From Acidobacteriota bacterium (GTDB lineage: Bacteria > Acidobacteriota > Terriglobia > Acidiferrales > UBA7541): a stretch of DNA of 39,676 nt. A program made the position numbers and the translations under genes. The notes under the pieces are model-generated. The model was given only the letters and a program-made list of their open reading frames with translations, did no database searches and had not been told where the DNA came from. The stretch lies in contig JABDFR010000026.1 in assembly GCA_013286465.1 (NCBI GenBank), forward strand, positions 1 to 39,676, read 5' to 3'. Shown in pieces: positions 1 to 6,527 of the stretch; positions within the stretch are counted from its first letter, which is position 1; every line of letters begins with the position of its first letter.

Positions 1-7
1 CGCCCGT

Positions 8-53
8 GTAACGCCAGAGAAAACGCGGCCTATTTACGTCAACGCGACCCGGC
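8..53 (+). repeat. Diverged copy of a dispersed intergenic repeat
   Basis: This stretch aligns with the reverse complement of 34840-34891. Shared blocks, in the same order, are GTAACG, GGCCTATTT, AACGCGA and CCGGC, separated by small indels. In both copies the block before GTAACG is a GC-rich CGCCCG tail. Here the copy is cut by the window edge, so its GTAG-headed palindrome, if present, lies outside. The alignment was made by eye. Confidence 0.5.
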
Positions 54-121
54 TAGACATTCTGAGCGTCACCGCGGCTTCGCAAAGGCCCACGATCTGA
101 ACAACAAAATCGATCTACAAT

Positions 122-397
122 CTAATTCCACCGCCACCGTCGCCCCGCCCCGCGAAATCTCCCATTGCTTCGAGCACCGCCACCCCCATGCCCCGCCGCA
201 GACATCACTCTCTCAAGATTCGTCCGCCGCCAACAAAAGAACGCAGCAAACGCTCCCAACGCCCAAAAAACCCCTCCGCAAATCAGCCCCACCGTCGCGC
301 TCGGCAGCGGATTCGACGCCGCGTCGTACATCATGTACGATCCCGACGCCAGCATCGCCACCGCGACGACCGCGCATATCGGACGGAACTCATGCAT
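122..397 (-). CDS. Small two-helix membrane protein, function unknown
   Basis: This is a 91-residue reading frame whose first 55 residues look genuine. Two hydrophobic stretches, about residues 6-20 and 33-53, are joined by a short polar loop and followed by CWRRTNLER, a positive-inside border. I chose the ATG at 397, which follows a purine-rich GGAAAAGGG, over an upstream in-frame start at 442. The C-terminal 25 residues are glycine/arginine-rich and low in complexity, which may mean the true end has drifted. I recognise no family. It is alone on its strand, with no clear partner. Confidence 0.5.
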   Translation of the reverse strand: MHEFRPICAVVAVAMLASGSYMMYDAASNPLPSATVGLICGGVFWALGAFAAFFCWRRTNLERVMSAAGHGGGGARSNGRFRGAGRRWRWN

Positions 398-693
398 AAT
401 CTGGCCCTTTTCCGAATTAACAATGGCGCTGAATCTCGACAAATCTCGTGGCTAGTGACGCCGCTCCACACGTTCGCGCGGCCGACATCCCGAATCCGCG
501 CTAAGGGTGCGCGATTTACATTTGCAGCTGCCCTTGCCGTTTCTTCAATCTGAAATTTCAAATCTGAAATTTGAAATTTCCGTAGTGCTCGTCTTCGCTG
601 CCCTCATTGCTGCCGCCGTAGCTTTTCTGTAGCTGAGCCCTCCGTGCACTCGCTCGTGCAACGCGCGAGACGCACCAGCCCCTCAGCGCGCCG
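398..693. other. Gap without a supported gene
   Basis: About 300 bases with no convincing reading frame. It contains an AT-rich alternating repeat at 549-580 and otherwise GC-rich sequence that could hold the promoter of the small membrane protein on the minus strand. I see no tRNA-like fold and no strong promoter. Confidence 0.5.
549..580. repeat. AT-rich TGAAATTT palindromic repeat
   Basis: The motif TGAAATTT(C/G) and its complement alternate here in about 32 bases. Closely similar strings occur at 9421-9450 and 34961-34980, all between genes. The block is strikingly AT-rich compared with its surroundings. It is a dispersed repeat of unknown origin, and each copy could form a long AT hairpin. 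Confidence 0.65.
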
Positions 694-909
694 TCAACTC
701 ATCTCCATCGCATACACCCGTCGCAATCGGCCGGTTTCGCTCACCCCAGCCTTCCGCATCGATGGTCTTATATAGGGCTTCTTAAGAACCGCCCCGCAAA
801 CACAGGCAGGATTGGATTGCCCCTCGACTCGCGCGCTCACCACTACATGCAGCTCGCAGCCGCATTCCGGATTGGTGCACCGCCAGAGATCGCCTCTCGT
901 CATCTTCAC
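694..909 (-). CDS. Small zinc-ribbon-like protein
   Basis: A 71-residue protein with a cysteine pattern typical of a metal-binding ribbon: Cys11, Cys16 and Cys18 in the first knuckle, and Cys36 and Cys38 followed by Gly in the second. Between them lies a beta-type segment. The start is GTG at 909 or ATG two codons later, with GGGAG about ten bases upstream of the GTG. The segment from residue 8 to about 45 carries the fold; the basic tail is less constrained. I infer a nucleic-acid or protein-binding role only from the knuckles. No neighbour suggests a pathway. Confidence 0.6.
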   Translation of the reverse strand: MKMTRGDLWRCTNPECGCELHVVVSARVEGQSNPACVCGAVLKKPYIRPSMRKAGVSETGRLRRVYAMEMS

Positions 910-1630
910 CGATTAAATACTCCCAGGCCACGCCTTCGCCTGCGGTGATTCAACTCGGGCACTGTGGCCTTCGAAATTTATCGATGCCGCCACTCTCTCC
1001 GAAACTTCGCCGTCCACTCGGACTCTGCAGCCACGATGGCGCCCCGCGCTTCTCCGCGAAAGCCAAAGTATGTCCAAGCTCCTACATTGTTACGCCAACG
1101 GCTAGAACATCCGCACGACCTTGTGGAAATGCTCAGTCTCCCAAGCATCCCGGAAAGGCCCACAATCAACCTCGGCCTGTTACACAAATGGTTATATTAA
1201 TTTAAGTGGATGTTCACGCCCGCGCCGCGACTCGAAACGAGCCGCGTCATCCGACGCCCTCCCGGCTTTATATCGCGTGCTTCCGCGGCTGGGCGCATTT
1301 TCCCCAATCGGGAAAGCCCGTTCGGCGCCTAGTACCAGGACTCTCACTGCGCAATTTCGCCAAGTCCCTCCCACCCTCCGCCGGATTTACATCAATGCAC
1401 GGCACTTGCAGACTGTCAGAAGTCGCGGATCGGAACCCCTACTCCAACCCAACGGCTCACCGGCGCCGATAAGATCCCTCCGGCACCACCCATATCTGCT
1501 TGGGATCAGAAGCAAACCGTCTATTTATTCTGTTTGCCCTCACCTTCGCCAATAGCTTAAACGCGTACAAGTCGGCGGGCTTCCCAGTCTCAGCTCGACC
1601 ATGCCGACACTAAATCTCGGAGGAAAATTA
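910..1630. other. Long gap without a supported gene
   Basis: About 720 bases in which several overlapping frames of 60-144 codons exist on both strands, but none has a recognisable motif, a good ribosome site or a natural composition. The stretch around 1100-1165 loosely resembles 50-93 (CGGCTAGA then AAAGGCCCAC), suggesting decayed repeat material. The last 30 bases carry the ribosome site of the proline-rich gene. I see no tRNA or riboswitch that I could defend. Confidence 0.5.
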
Positions 1631-2194
1631 ATGAAGAGACTATCGATGCACCTTGTGTCTTTGCTCTTGCTCGTCGGCCTGACTGCATTTTGCGGCAGCG
1701 TTGGCCTTCATCTTCAACCACTAAATGCCAGTCAACATGCTACTTTCCACACCAACGCCCAACTCATGAACACCTCTGTGGATTCCCCCGCCATCCTTGC
1801 CGATGGTACTGATCCAGTCCCTCCGCCGATGCCGCTGCCTGGTTCCCCAAAGCCCCCAGCCAAGCCGCCGTCACGGGCCGACCAGTCAAGCAATGTTCTG
1901 ACTGCCGATGGGACCGACCCGGTTCCGCCTCCGATGCCGTTGCCTGGCAGCCCGAAGCCACCAGCCAAGCCACCTACACGGGCCAACCAGACAACTTACG
2001 TCCTGACGGCCGATGGGACCGATCCCGTTCCTCCGCCCATGCCGCTGCCTGGTGCCCCAAAGCCAGCCAAGCCGCCCACACGGGCTAACCAGTCAACCTA
2101 CTTCCTGACAGCCGATGGGACCGATCCCGTTCCCCCTCCCATGCCGCTGCCTGGTGCCCCAAAGCCGGTGAAACCGCCATCCCTGACCTCTTAA
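1631..2194 (+). CDS. Secreted protein with four proline-rich tandem repeats
   Basis: A 187-residue protein. The ATG at 1631 is preceded by GGAGGAAAATTA, so the in-frame ATG ten codons upstream is not needed. Residues 1-25 form a signal peptide (basic start, then a Leu/Val core). After a short spacer come four nearly identical units of 34-35 residues, each beginning ADGTDPVPPPMPLPG followed by a KP(P)AKPP segment and a polar stretch with RANQ or RADQ. The last unit ends the protein. Proline makes up much of each unit, so an extended envelope or surface structure is likely. I recognise no family and no enzyme beside it that would process it. Confidence 0.75.
   Translation: MKRLSMHLVSLLLLVGLTAFCGSVGLHLQPLNASQHATFHTNAQLMNTSVDSPAILADGTDPVPPPMPLPGSPKPPAKPPSRADQSSNVLTADGTDPVPPPMPLPGSPKPPAKPPTRANQTTYVLTADGTDPVPPPMPLPGAPKPAKPPTRANQSTYFLTADGTDPVPPPMPLPGAPKPVKPPSLTS
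1799..2191 (+). repeat. Four in-frame tandem units of 105/105/102 bp
   Basis: Units begin at 1799, 1904, 2009 and 2111, each with GCCGATGG, so the periods are 105, 105 and 102 bases. The differences are mostly third-position changes plus one codon lost in the third unit. This fits duplication inside the gene followed by selection on the protein. Confidence 0.9.
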
Positions 2195-2220
2195 CTCTGC
2201 GCATGCGCTCGCCATCGTGG

Positions 2221-2245
2221 GGGAAGGATCTTAACCACCCTTCCC
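2221..2245 (+). terminator. Possible hairpin terminator after the proline-rich gene
   Basis: GGGAAGG at 2221-2227 pairs with CCTTCCC at 2239-2245 across an 11-base loop, 27 bases after the stop codon. There is no T-run behind it, so termination is uncertain. Confidence 0.35.
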
Positions 2246-2295
2246 TCACCTATGCTAGTATCCCTCGCAGAATCAGGACTTAACCGAGTCAATTC

Positions 2296-3069
2296 GTGCT
2301 CGATCGTCTCCTCTGGCTTAGCGGGATCTTCCTCGAACTCTTGCTGCTCGTCCGCAGCCTCCGCACCACGCTCCTCACCAAGTATCCGGTTTTCTACTTC
2401 TATGTGCTTTTCGTCTTATTCCAATCCATAGCGAGATTTTGGGTCTTTCAGAGGTATCCGCAGCGCTATATGGAATCCTATTGGTACACTGAATTTTTCG
2501 GCGTAATCGTGGGTTCCGGTGTACTGTTTGAAATCTACCGCAAGGGCCTGGCGCCGTATCCGGGCACTGCGCGGCTGGCACGGAATGTCCTGGCACTGGT
2601 CTTCGCCGTAGCCGTCGGCAAGGCCCTGGCCGCCTCTCTGCGGGGTCCTCTGTGGTGGCCGGCCCGCACGACCGCCGAGCTGGAACGGAATCTTCGGGCC
2701 GTCCAGGCGTTCGCTGTACTGGGATTAGTAATTTTACTAGTTGCATATTCCATCCCGCTTGGTAGAAACTTACGGGGCATCTTGCTGGGATATGCGCTGT
2801 TCATCGCCACCAGCCTCGCCAACTTAGCCGCGTTGGCGTCGCCCGGAAATGAGTTCCAGCGCGTATGGTCTTATTCGCAACAGTTGTTTTACTTACTTGT
2901 ACTTTGCATCTGGACCGTGTCATTATGGGCATCATCGCAGCAAGCGGAAGTTCCGCGGGGTGCGGAACCTCCAGTGCCCTACAAAGTCGCGGAGCGCACA
3001 ACGCGCGAGCGCTGGAAGCGCATCCGAATCTTCTTTGGCGGCAAAAAGGATAAGGGTCCTAAAGAATGA
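2296..3069 (+). CDS. Seven-helix membrane protein, function unknown
   Basis: A 257-residue integral membrane protein with about seven hydrophobic helices, near residues 5-22, 30-48, 67-82, 97-115, 134-154, 162-180 and 193-213. A basic, lysine/arginine-rich cytoplasmic tail of about 40 residues follows. The start is GTG at 2296; the upstream ribosome site is weak (AGGA at about 2275). I recognise no catalytic motif. It is the first gene of a coupled trio, with the next start overlapping its stop. The trio has no named relative that I know, so no function is proposed. Confidence 0.8.
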   Translation: MLDRLLWLSGIFLELLLLVRSLRTTLLTKYPVFYFYVLFVLFQSIARFWVFQRYPQRYMESYWYTEFFGVIVGSGVLFEIYRKGLAPYPGTARLARNVLALVFAVAVGKALAASLRGPLWWPARTTAELERNLRAVQAFAVLGLVILLVAYSIPLGRNLRGILLGYALFIATSLANLAALASPGNEFQRVWSYSQQLFYLLVLCIWTVSLWASSQQAEVPRGAEPPVPYKVAERTTRERWKRIRIFFGGKKDKGPKE

Positions 3070-3653
3070 GTGAGGCGACGGCCATTGTCGCTCTAGTTTT
3101 TCTGGCGCTAGGCCTGCTCTGCGCGCTGCTCGTTTTGTGGCGCCAGCCGGGTGCCGCGAATTCCGCGGCCGCCATTCACCACGGCCCCGCGGCCCCACGC
3201 GTTTTTTCTTCCGCCGCCGGTCACTCGCGTGAATGTCCCACCGAAACCATCGAACACATCTTCGGTTCCCAAGATCTAGACTTCATCCGCTGCAAAAGCT
3301 CCCATCGCTTGCGCCGCGCCTTTGAGCGCGATCGCCGCCAGATCGCCCTTCACTGGGTCTGGGGCGTCTTCGATGAAACGCAGCAGATCATGTCGCATCA
3401 TTTTCGATCCGTACGAAGCAGCCCTGATCTAAGCATCTCCCTGGAAGCCAAGCTCGTCGCCGAATTCCTGCTGCATCAATCCCTCTGTCTCGCACTCGCC
3501 GCAGCGCTGCGCCTCGCAGGACCGGACAACCTGGCCCGCTTGGCTGCCGCCGTTGGCAATGTTCGCCGGCAGGTGGGAGCGGCAGTCGAAAGTTTCCCCG
3601 GTGCCGTCCCCGAAGATCTCACCAAAAGCTCCGGATTGCAGTCGAATAGTTGA
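3066..3653 (+). CDS. Membrane-anchored protein of unknown function
   Basis: A 195-residue protein whose ATG overlaps the stop of the previous gene (ATGA), showing translational coupling. Residues 6-25 form one transmembrane helix. The next 30 residues are Ala/Pro-rich linker, and the rest is a mostly helical soluble domain with a basic patch (RLRRAFERDRRQ at about 82-93). No family was recognised. Because the same gene order continues by another four-base overlap, the three products probably act together at the membrane. Confidence 0.75.
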   Translation: MSEATAIVALVFLALGLLCALLVLWRQPGAANSAAAIHHGPAAPRVFSSAAGHSRECPTETIEHIFGSQDLDFIRCKSSHRLRRAFERDRRQIALHWVWGVFDETQQIMSHHFRSVRSSPDLSISLEAKLVAEFLLHQSLCLALAAALRLAGPDNLARLAAAVGNVRRQVGAAVESFPGAVPEDLTKSSGLQSNS

Positions 3654-4126
3654 GGACCAGCTCCCAAGTGGCCGCCACCATGTTCAACGCTCTACGCCTC
3701 AGCACTGTGGAAGAAGCCTACGCAGATCTGCGCCACCGCACTCTTTCAAAAATCCAGGGTAACTTCGCACGCCTGATCTATCTGGCTTCCACGCGCGACT
3801 ACAATTCGGCCCGCTATTTTCACTCCGGCCTAGCCGATCGTTTCTCCCCGGAAATAGCAGCAAAAGCTCTCGAACTCGCCCATCGCGAAGTTTTCCGCGA
3901 GCTGGTCTCCGCGTCCCTCGAAAATCTAGCCCACGAACTCGAGCTCTACATGCGCTCCACCCGCGAAAATCCCGCGGACTTCTTTCGCGCCTGGCAAGCA
4001 GTCGAGCCCTTCCGCGTGGTCGTGCCGGTAGACACCCATCCCACCAGTGCCGCCCTTTTCATCTCAAATGTTAGTTTCGCTTTGGAAGTGCTGCGGTCGA
4101 ATCTGAAGTTGCCGCAGGATCATTAA
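3650..4126 (+). CDS. Soluble helical protein of unknown function
   Basis: This is the third gene of the trio. A TTG start at 3650 overlaps the previous stop (TTGA); an ATG at 3680 is an alternative that would remove ten residues. The 158-residue product has no signal or membrane segment and is predicted mainly helical, rich in Arg, Glu and Leu. Its 3' end runs 56 bases into the end of the oppositely oriented regulator gene, so the two messages are complementary there. No family was recognised. Confidence 0.7.
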   Translation: MRTSSQVAATMFNALRLSTVEEAYADLRHRTLSKIQGNFARLIYLASTRDYNSARYFHSGLADRFSPEIAAKALELAHREVFRELVSASLENLAHELELYMRSTRENPADFFRAWQAVEPFRVVVPVDTHPTSAALFISNVSFALEVLRSNLKLPQDH

Positions 4127-4892
4127 GCCGCATCGCCACGGCCGTCACGCGCCCCACAATTTCCGCCTCGGCCCCATAAACAAATCGCCGCACCTTGCAA
4201 TGCGACAACGGATGCGGCATCAGCAAAAGTTCCCGATCCTGAATCTCGCACCAAGAACAAGCATACCCATCCCGCAATTCCACGAAATAAATCGGCCGAT
4301 CGTATTCCGTGCGCCAGGGCAAAGCCTGATATTTCCTCAGTTCCGTATCAATCTGCACAAACGACCCAGGCCGCAAGAGCGGATACATAGTCATATCCTG
4401 CAAGCCAATATATCCATACTTCCCATGGCGAATGTCCAGCCGCTGAATCAACGCAATCGGAACGTCTCCCCAAACTTCCACGATTCGCGAGAGCAGGTTG
4501 GTGTTGTCCACGTTAAATCCGCGGTCAAACTGGATGGGGAACGACACCGCTTTTTCCGGATCAGGATCTTCGATCGTCACCAGGTGGGTATTCGGCGAGC
4601 GCGCCGCAAGCTGCCTCTCCGGCAATTTCTGCAAGTCCACGCCAAAGAGCGCCAGCAAATCGATGAACTTAAACCGGTAGATGGTGCTAAGGCTATAGAG
4701 TTTGAAGATGCTGGGGACCGAACTGGAATTCTCAAGCTGCGAAAGCCACGGATTCGATATCGCAAATTCCGAGTTCCCCTCGGACTCCGCGATTTTCTGG
4801 CTCTCCTCCGCCACCTCGCGCACCGTAATGCCAAGCCGCAGGCGAATATCTCGAAGCTGCTCCCCCGGCTTTCTCGATCCTCCTGTTGCCAT
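4071..4892 (-). CDS. XRE-family regulator with degenerate S24-like C-terminus
   Basis: A 273-residue regulator. I place the start at the ATG at 4892, where a GGAAG lies just upstream; the open frame extends another 33 codons with no protein-like composition. Residues 11-80 form a lambda-repressor-type helix-turn-helix (EQLRDIRLRLGITVREVAEE, then NPWLSQLEN). The C-terminal half resembles the LexA/S24 fold: a DMTMYPLLRPG segment occupies the place of the usual D-S-M-x-P motif, with Thr where the catalytic Ser would be. I find no matching catalytic lysine, so self-cleavage is unlikely and ligand or protein sensing is more plausible. Divergent from the Ig-like membrane protein gene at 5012. Confidence 0.75.
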   Translation of the reverse strand: MATGGSRKPGEQLRDIRLRLGITVREVAEESQKIAESEGNSEFAISNPWLSQLENSSSVPSIFKLYSLSTIYRFKFIDLLALFGVDLQKLPERQLAARSPNTHLVTIEDPDPEKAVSFPIQFDRGFNVDNTNLLSRIVEVWGDVPIALIQRLDIRHGKYGYIGLQDMTMYPLLRPGSFVQIDTELRKYQALPWRTEYDRPIYFVELRDGYACSWCEIQDRELLLMPHPLSHCKVRRFVYGAEAEIVGRVTAVAMRLNDPAATSDSTAALPKRN

Positions 4893-5011
4893 GCTTCCGA
4901 TGGTATCCTGACCAGGTACAGTTCGCCAAGCCCGGCCATGTCCGGATTCGGGACAAGTGCCAAAATGGAACGAGCGGCCCCTCTCCACCATCTAATTGCT
5001 TAAGAGTGAAT

Positions 5012-5467
5012 ATGATCGGCGACGCCCAAGAACCCAAATCGCATCCAACCCGCAAATTATGGCTCTATTCCGCTCCCATACTCTTAATTCTCGTCGTCTA
5101 CGTAGCCTGGATCATGCTCACAAGATGGCAAGAGAATAAACAGTTGGAAGATCGCGCCGCCGAACAAGCCCGCGCCAAAGAAAAGCTCGCCGCCCAGCAA
5201 ACGGTAGAGTCCCTCGGCGGCGATCGCTTCGACATCCTAAGCTTCTACGTCAGCCCCGGCGCCATCCACAGAGGCGATTCCGCGCAACTCTGCTACGGAG
5301 TCTCCAACGCAAAAACCGTAGCGCTAGATCCGCCAGTAGCCGAAATGTGGCCCTCAGCAACCCGCTGCTTCGACATTAACCCCACAAAAACCACCAGCTA
5401 CACGCTCACGGCAACAGACGCTCAAGGCAACAAGAAAACCGTATCAGTAGAGCTAAAAGTCCAGTAG
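5012..5467 (+). CDS. Membrane-anchored protein with an Ig-like domain
   Basis: A 151-residue protein starting at ATG 5012. Residues 16-38 form one transmembrane helix, residues 40-60 a charged, probably coiled linker, and residues from about 70 a beta-sandwich domain with the run SFYVSPGAIHRGDSAQLCYG and the end segment TTSYTLTATDAQGNKKTVSV. This pattern is typical of Ig-like domains on bacterial envelope proteins, so the domain is probably periplasmic. Two cysteines (in QLCYG and TRCFD) could form a disulfide. The stop codon is the TAG of a GTAG-headed repeat. Divergent from the XRE regulator, which could control it. Confidence 0.7.
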   Translation: MIGDAQEPKSHPTRKLWLYSAPILLILVVYVAWIMLTRWQENKQLEDRAAEQARAKEKLAAQQTVESLGGDRFDILSFYVSPGAIHRGDSAQLCYGVSNAKTVALDPPVAEMWPSATRCFDINPTKTTSYTLTATDAQGNKKTVSVELKVQ

Positions 5468-5503
5468 CGCTGGCGTCCCCGCCGGCATCTTACGACCACA
5501 AAA
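5464..5503 (+). repeat. GTAG-headed REP-like element, family A
   Basis: The head GTAGCGCTGGC and arm GCCGGC form an imperfect hairpin, followed by the tail ATCTTACGACCACAAA. The 39 bases match the reverse complement of 16450-16488 at 35 positions, so this is a dispersed repeat. It begins one base before the stop codon of the upstream gene and supplies that TAG. The remaining gap to 5693 contains no supported gene. Confidence 0.8.
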
Positions 5504-5693
5504 GTAACCTACGAGCGCAAACACGGCCGGCGCAAAAAAGTGACTTAACCCCGGATTTACCTTTAGTGTTTCCGCCCGACCTCGCAAAAACCCCAAACCC
5601 GCAAGAAATCCAAAATTCCCACACCAATCCCGAACATAATAATGAACCGGAAAATCCCGCAAGACGATAAACGAAAGTCTAAATCCGTGCCGC

Positions 5694-6392
5694 CTACTGC
5701 TCCTTCGGCCGGTGCGGACTCTCGTTCAATTCATGATAAATGAAGTAACCGCCGACCCCAGCCGCAACGCCAGCAGCCGCATACAAAGTAATCAGAAGAA
5801 GTTTCTTCCGGTTGCGGACCGCAGGAATAGTCCCCGACCCGTTCCCGCCTTTCGATCCGCCACCCTGATCCTGCGCATCCACGATCTGCACGCGGATCGA
5901 CTGCCCATCCGGGATTTCATGCGAATCACCGTCAATCGAAATATCAAACGGCCCGCGGAAGCTAGTCACCACCAGCTCATTCGCGCCAACAATCGTCACG
6001 CGCCCATGCGAGGCTTCACCAGAACGCGATCGCACCATAGCTCCGAGCGCACTCAATTCCACGATATCGCTAGCCCCAGAAGCAAATCCAGCAGTCCCGC
6101 GCACCAATTCCGCGCTAAGTCCACTAGAAGAAGGCTGCAAGCGCGAACTGCTAGCTGACATCAAATAATACTGCGCAGTGCCAGCTCGCAAACGAATCGA
6201 CCCAGTCGATTCCGTATCAATCGTATCGCCGGGATAAACGGTCGCTCCCACAGCCGCCGCCGCGCTATCCAACCGCGCCGCCGACGACTGCGTCACCATC
6301 CCAAGCGGCTTCTCAGCAGCTCCAACCGCAGGTAAATTGGCCAACGTCCCAATCAAAATAGCAATCAAGCATGCGCGAGCAAACAAACGCAC
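5694..6392 (-). CDS. FecR-like periplasmic domain protein
   Basis: A 232-residue protein from GTG 6392 with GGAGG six bases upstream. Residues 1-25 are a signal peptide, residues 30-165 a FecR-like beta-rich domain (VYPGDTIDTESTGSIRLRAG, then a repeat with GRVTIVGANELVVTSFRGPF). After that come a Gly/Ser-rich linker and a C-terminal transmembrane helix near residues 200-222. Bacteria of this group often carry such FecR-domain proteins without a sigma factor beside them, and none is visible here. I infer an envelope role. It is not evidence for iron signalling, since no TonB receptor or sigma gene adjoins. Confidence 0.75.
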   Translation of the reverse strand: MRLFARACLIAILIGTLANLPAVGAAEKPLGMVTQSSAARLDSAAAAVGATVYPGDTIDTESTGSIRLRAGTAQYYLMSASSSRLQPSSSGLSAELVRGTAGFASGASDIVELSALGAMVRSRSGEASHGRVTIVGANELVVTSFRGPFDISIDGDSHEIPDGQSIRVQIVDAQDQGGGSKGGNGSGTIPAVRNRKKLLLITLYAAAGVAAGVGGYFIYHELNESPHRPKEQ

Positions 6393-6527
6393 ATCGCACC
6401 TCCAAGAGGGCCAAAAGTAATTTAAGCCCGACCCGGTACCCTGTCAATAACTCAATTCGCCTTTAGTTACCCCATCCCCGCGAATCGCTGAATTATCCGC
6501 CCGATTAAAACCAGCTTAAACCGCCGA

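Noticed and set aside
1121..1555. 144-codon plus-strand frame in the long gap
   Set aside because: Several overlapping frames of the same kind exist on both strands and none has a ribosome site or a domain.
1799..2191. Regularly spaced repeats, considered as a CRISPR array
   Set aside because: The repeats are in-frame protein-coding units with periods of 102-105 bases and no spacers of different sequence.
4200..5003. 267-codon plus-strand frame opposite the XRE regulator
   Set aside because: Antisense shadow of a clear helix-turn-helix protein; no family features.
5453..5662. 69-codon minus-strand frame after the Ig-like gene
   Set aside because: It overlaps the GTAG repeat and the end of the real gene, and has no ribosome site.
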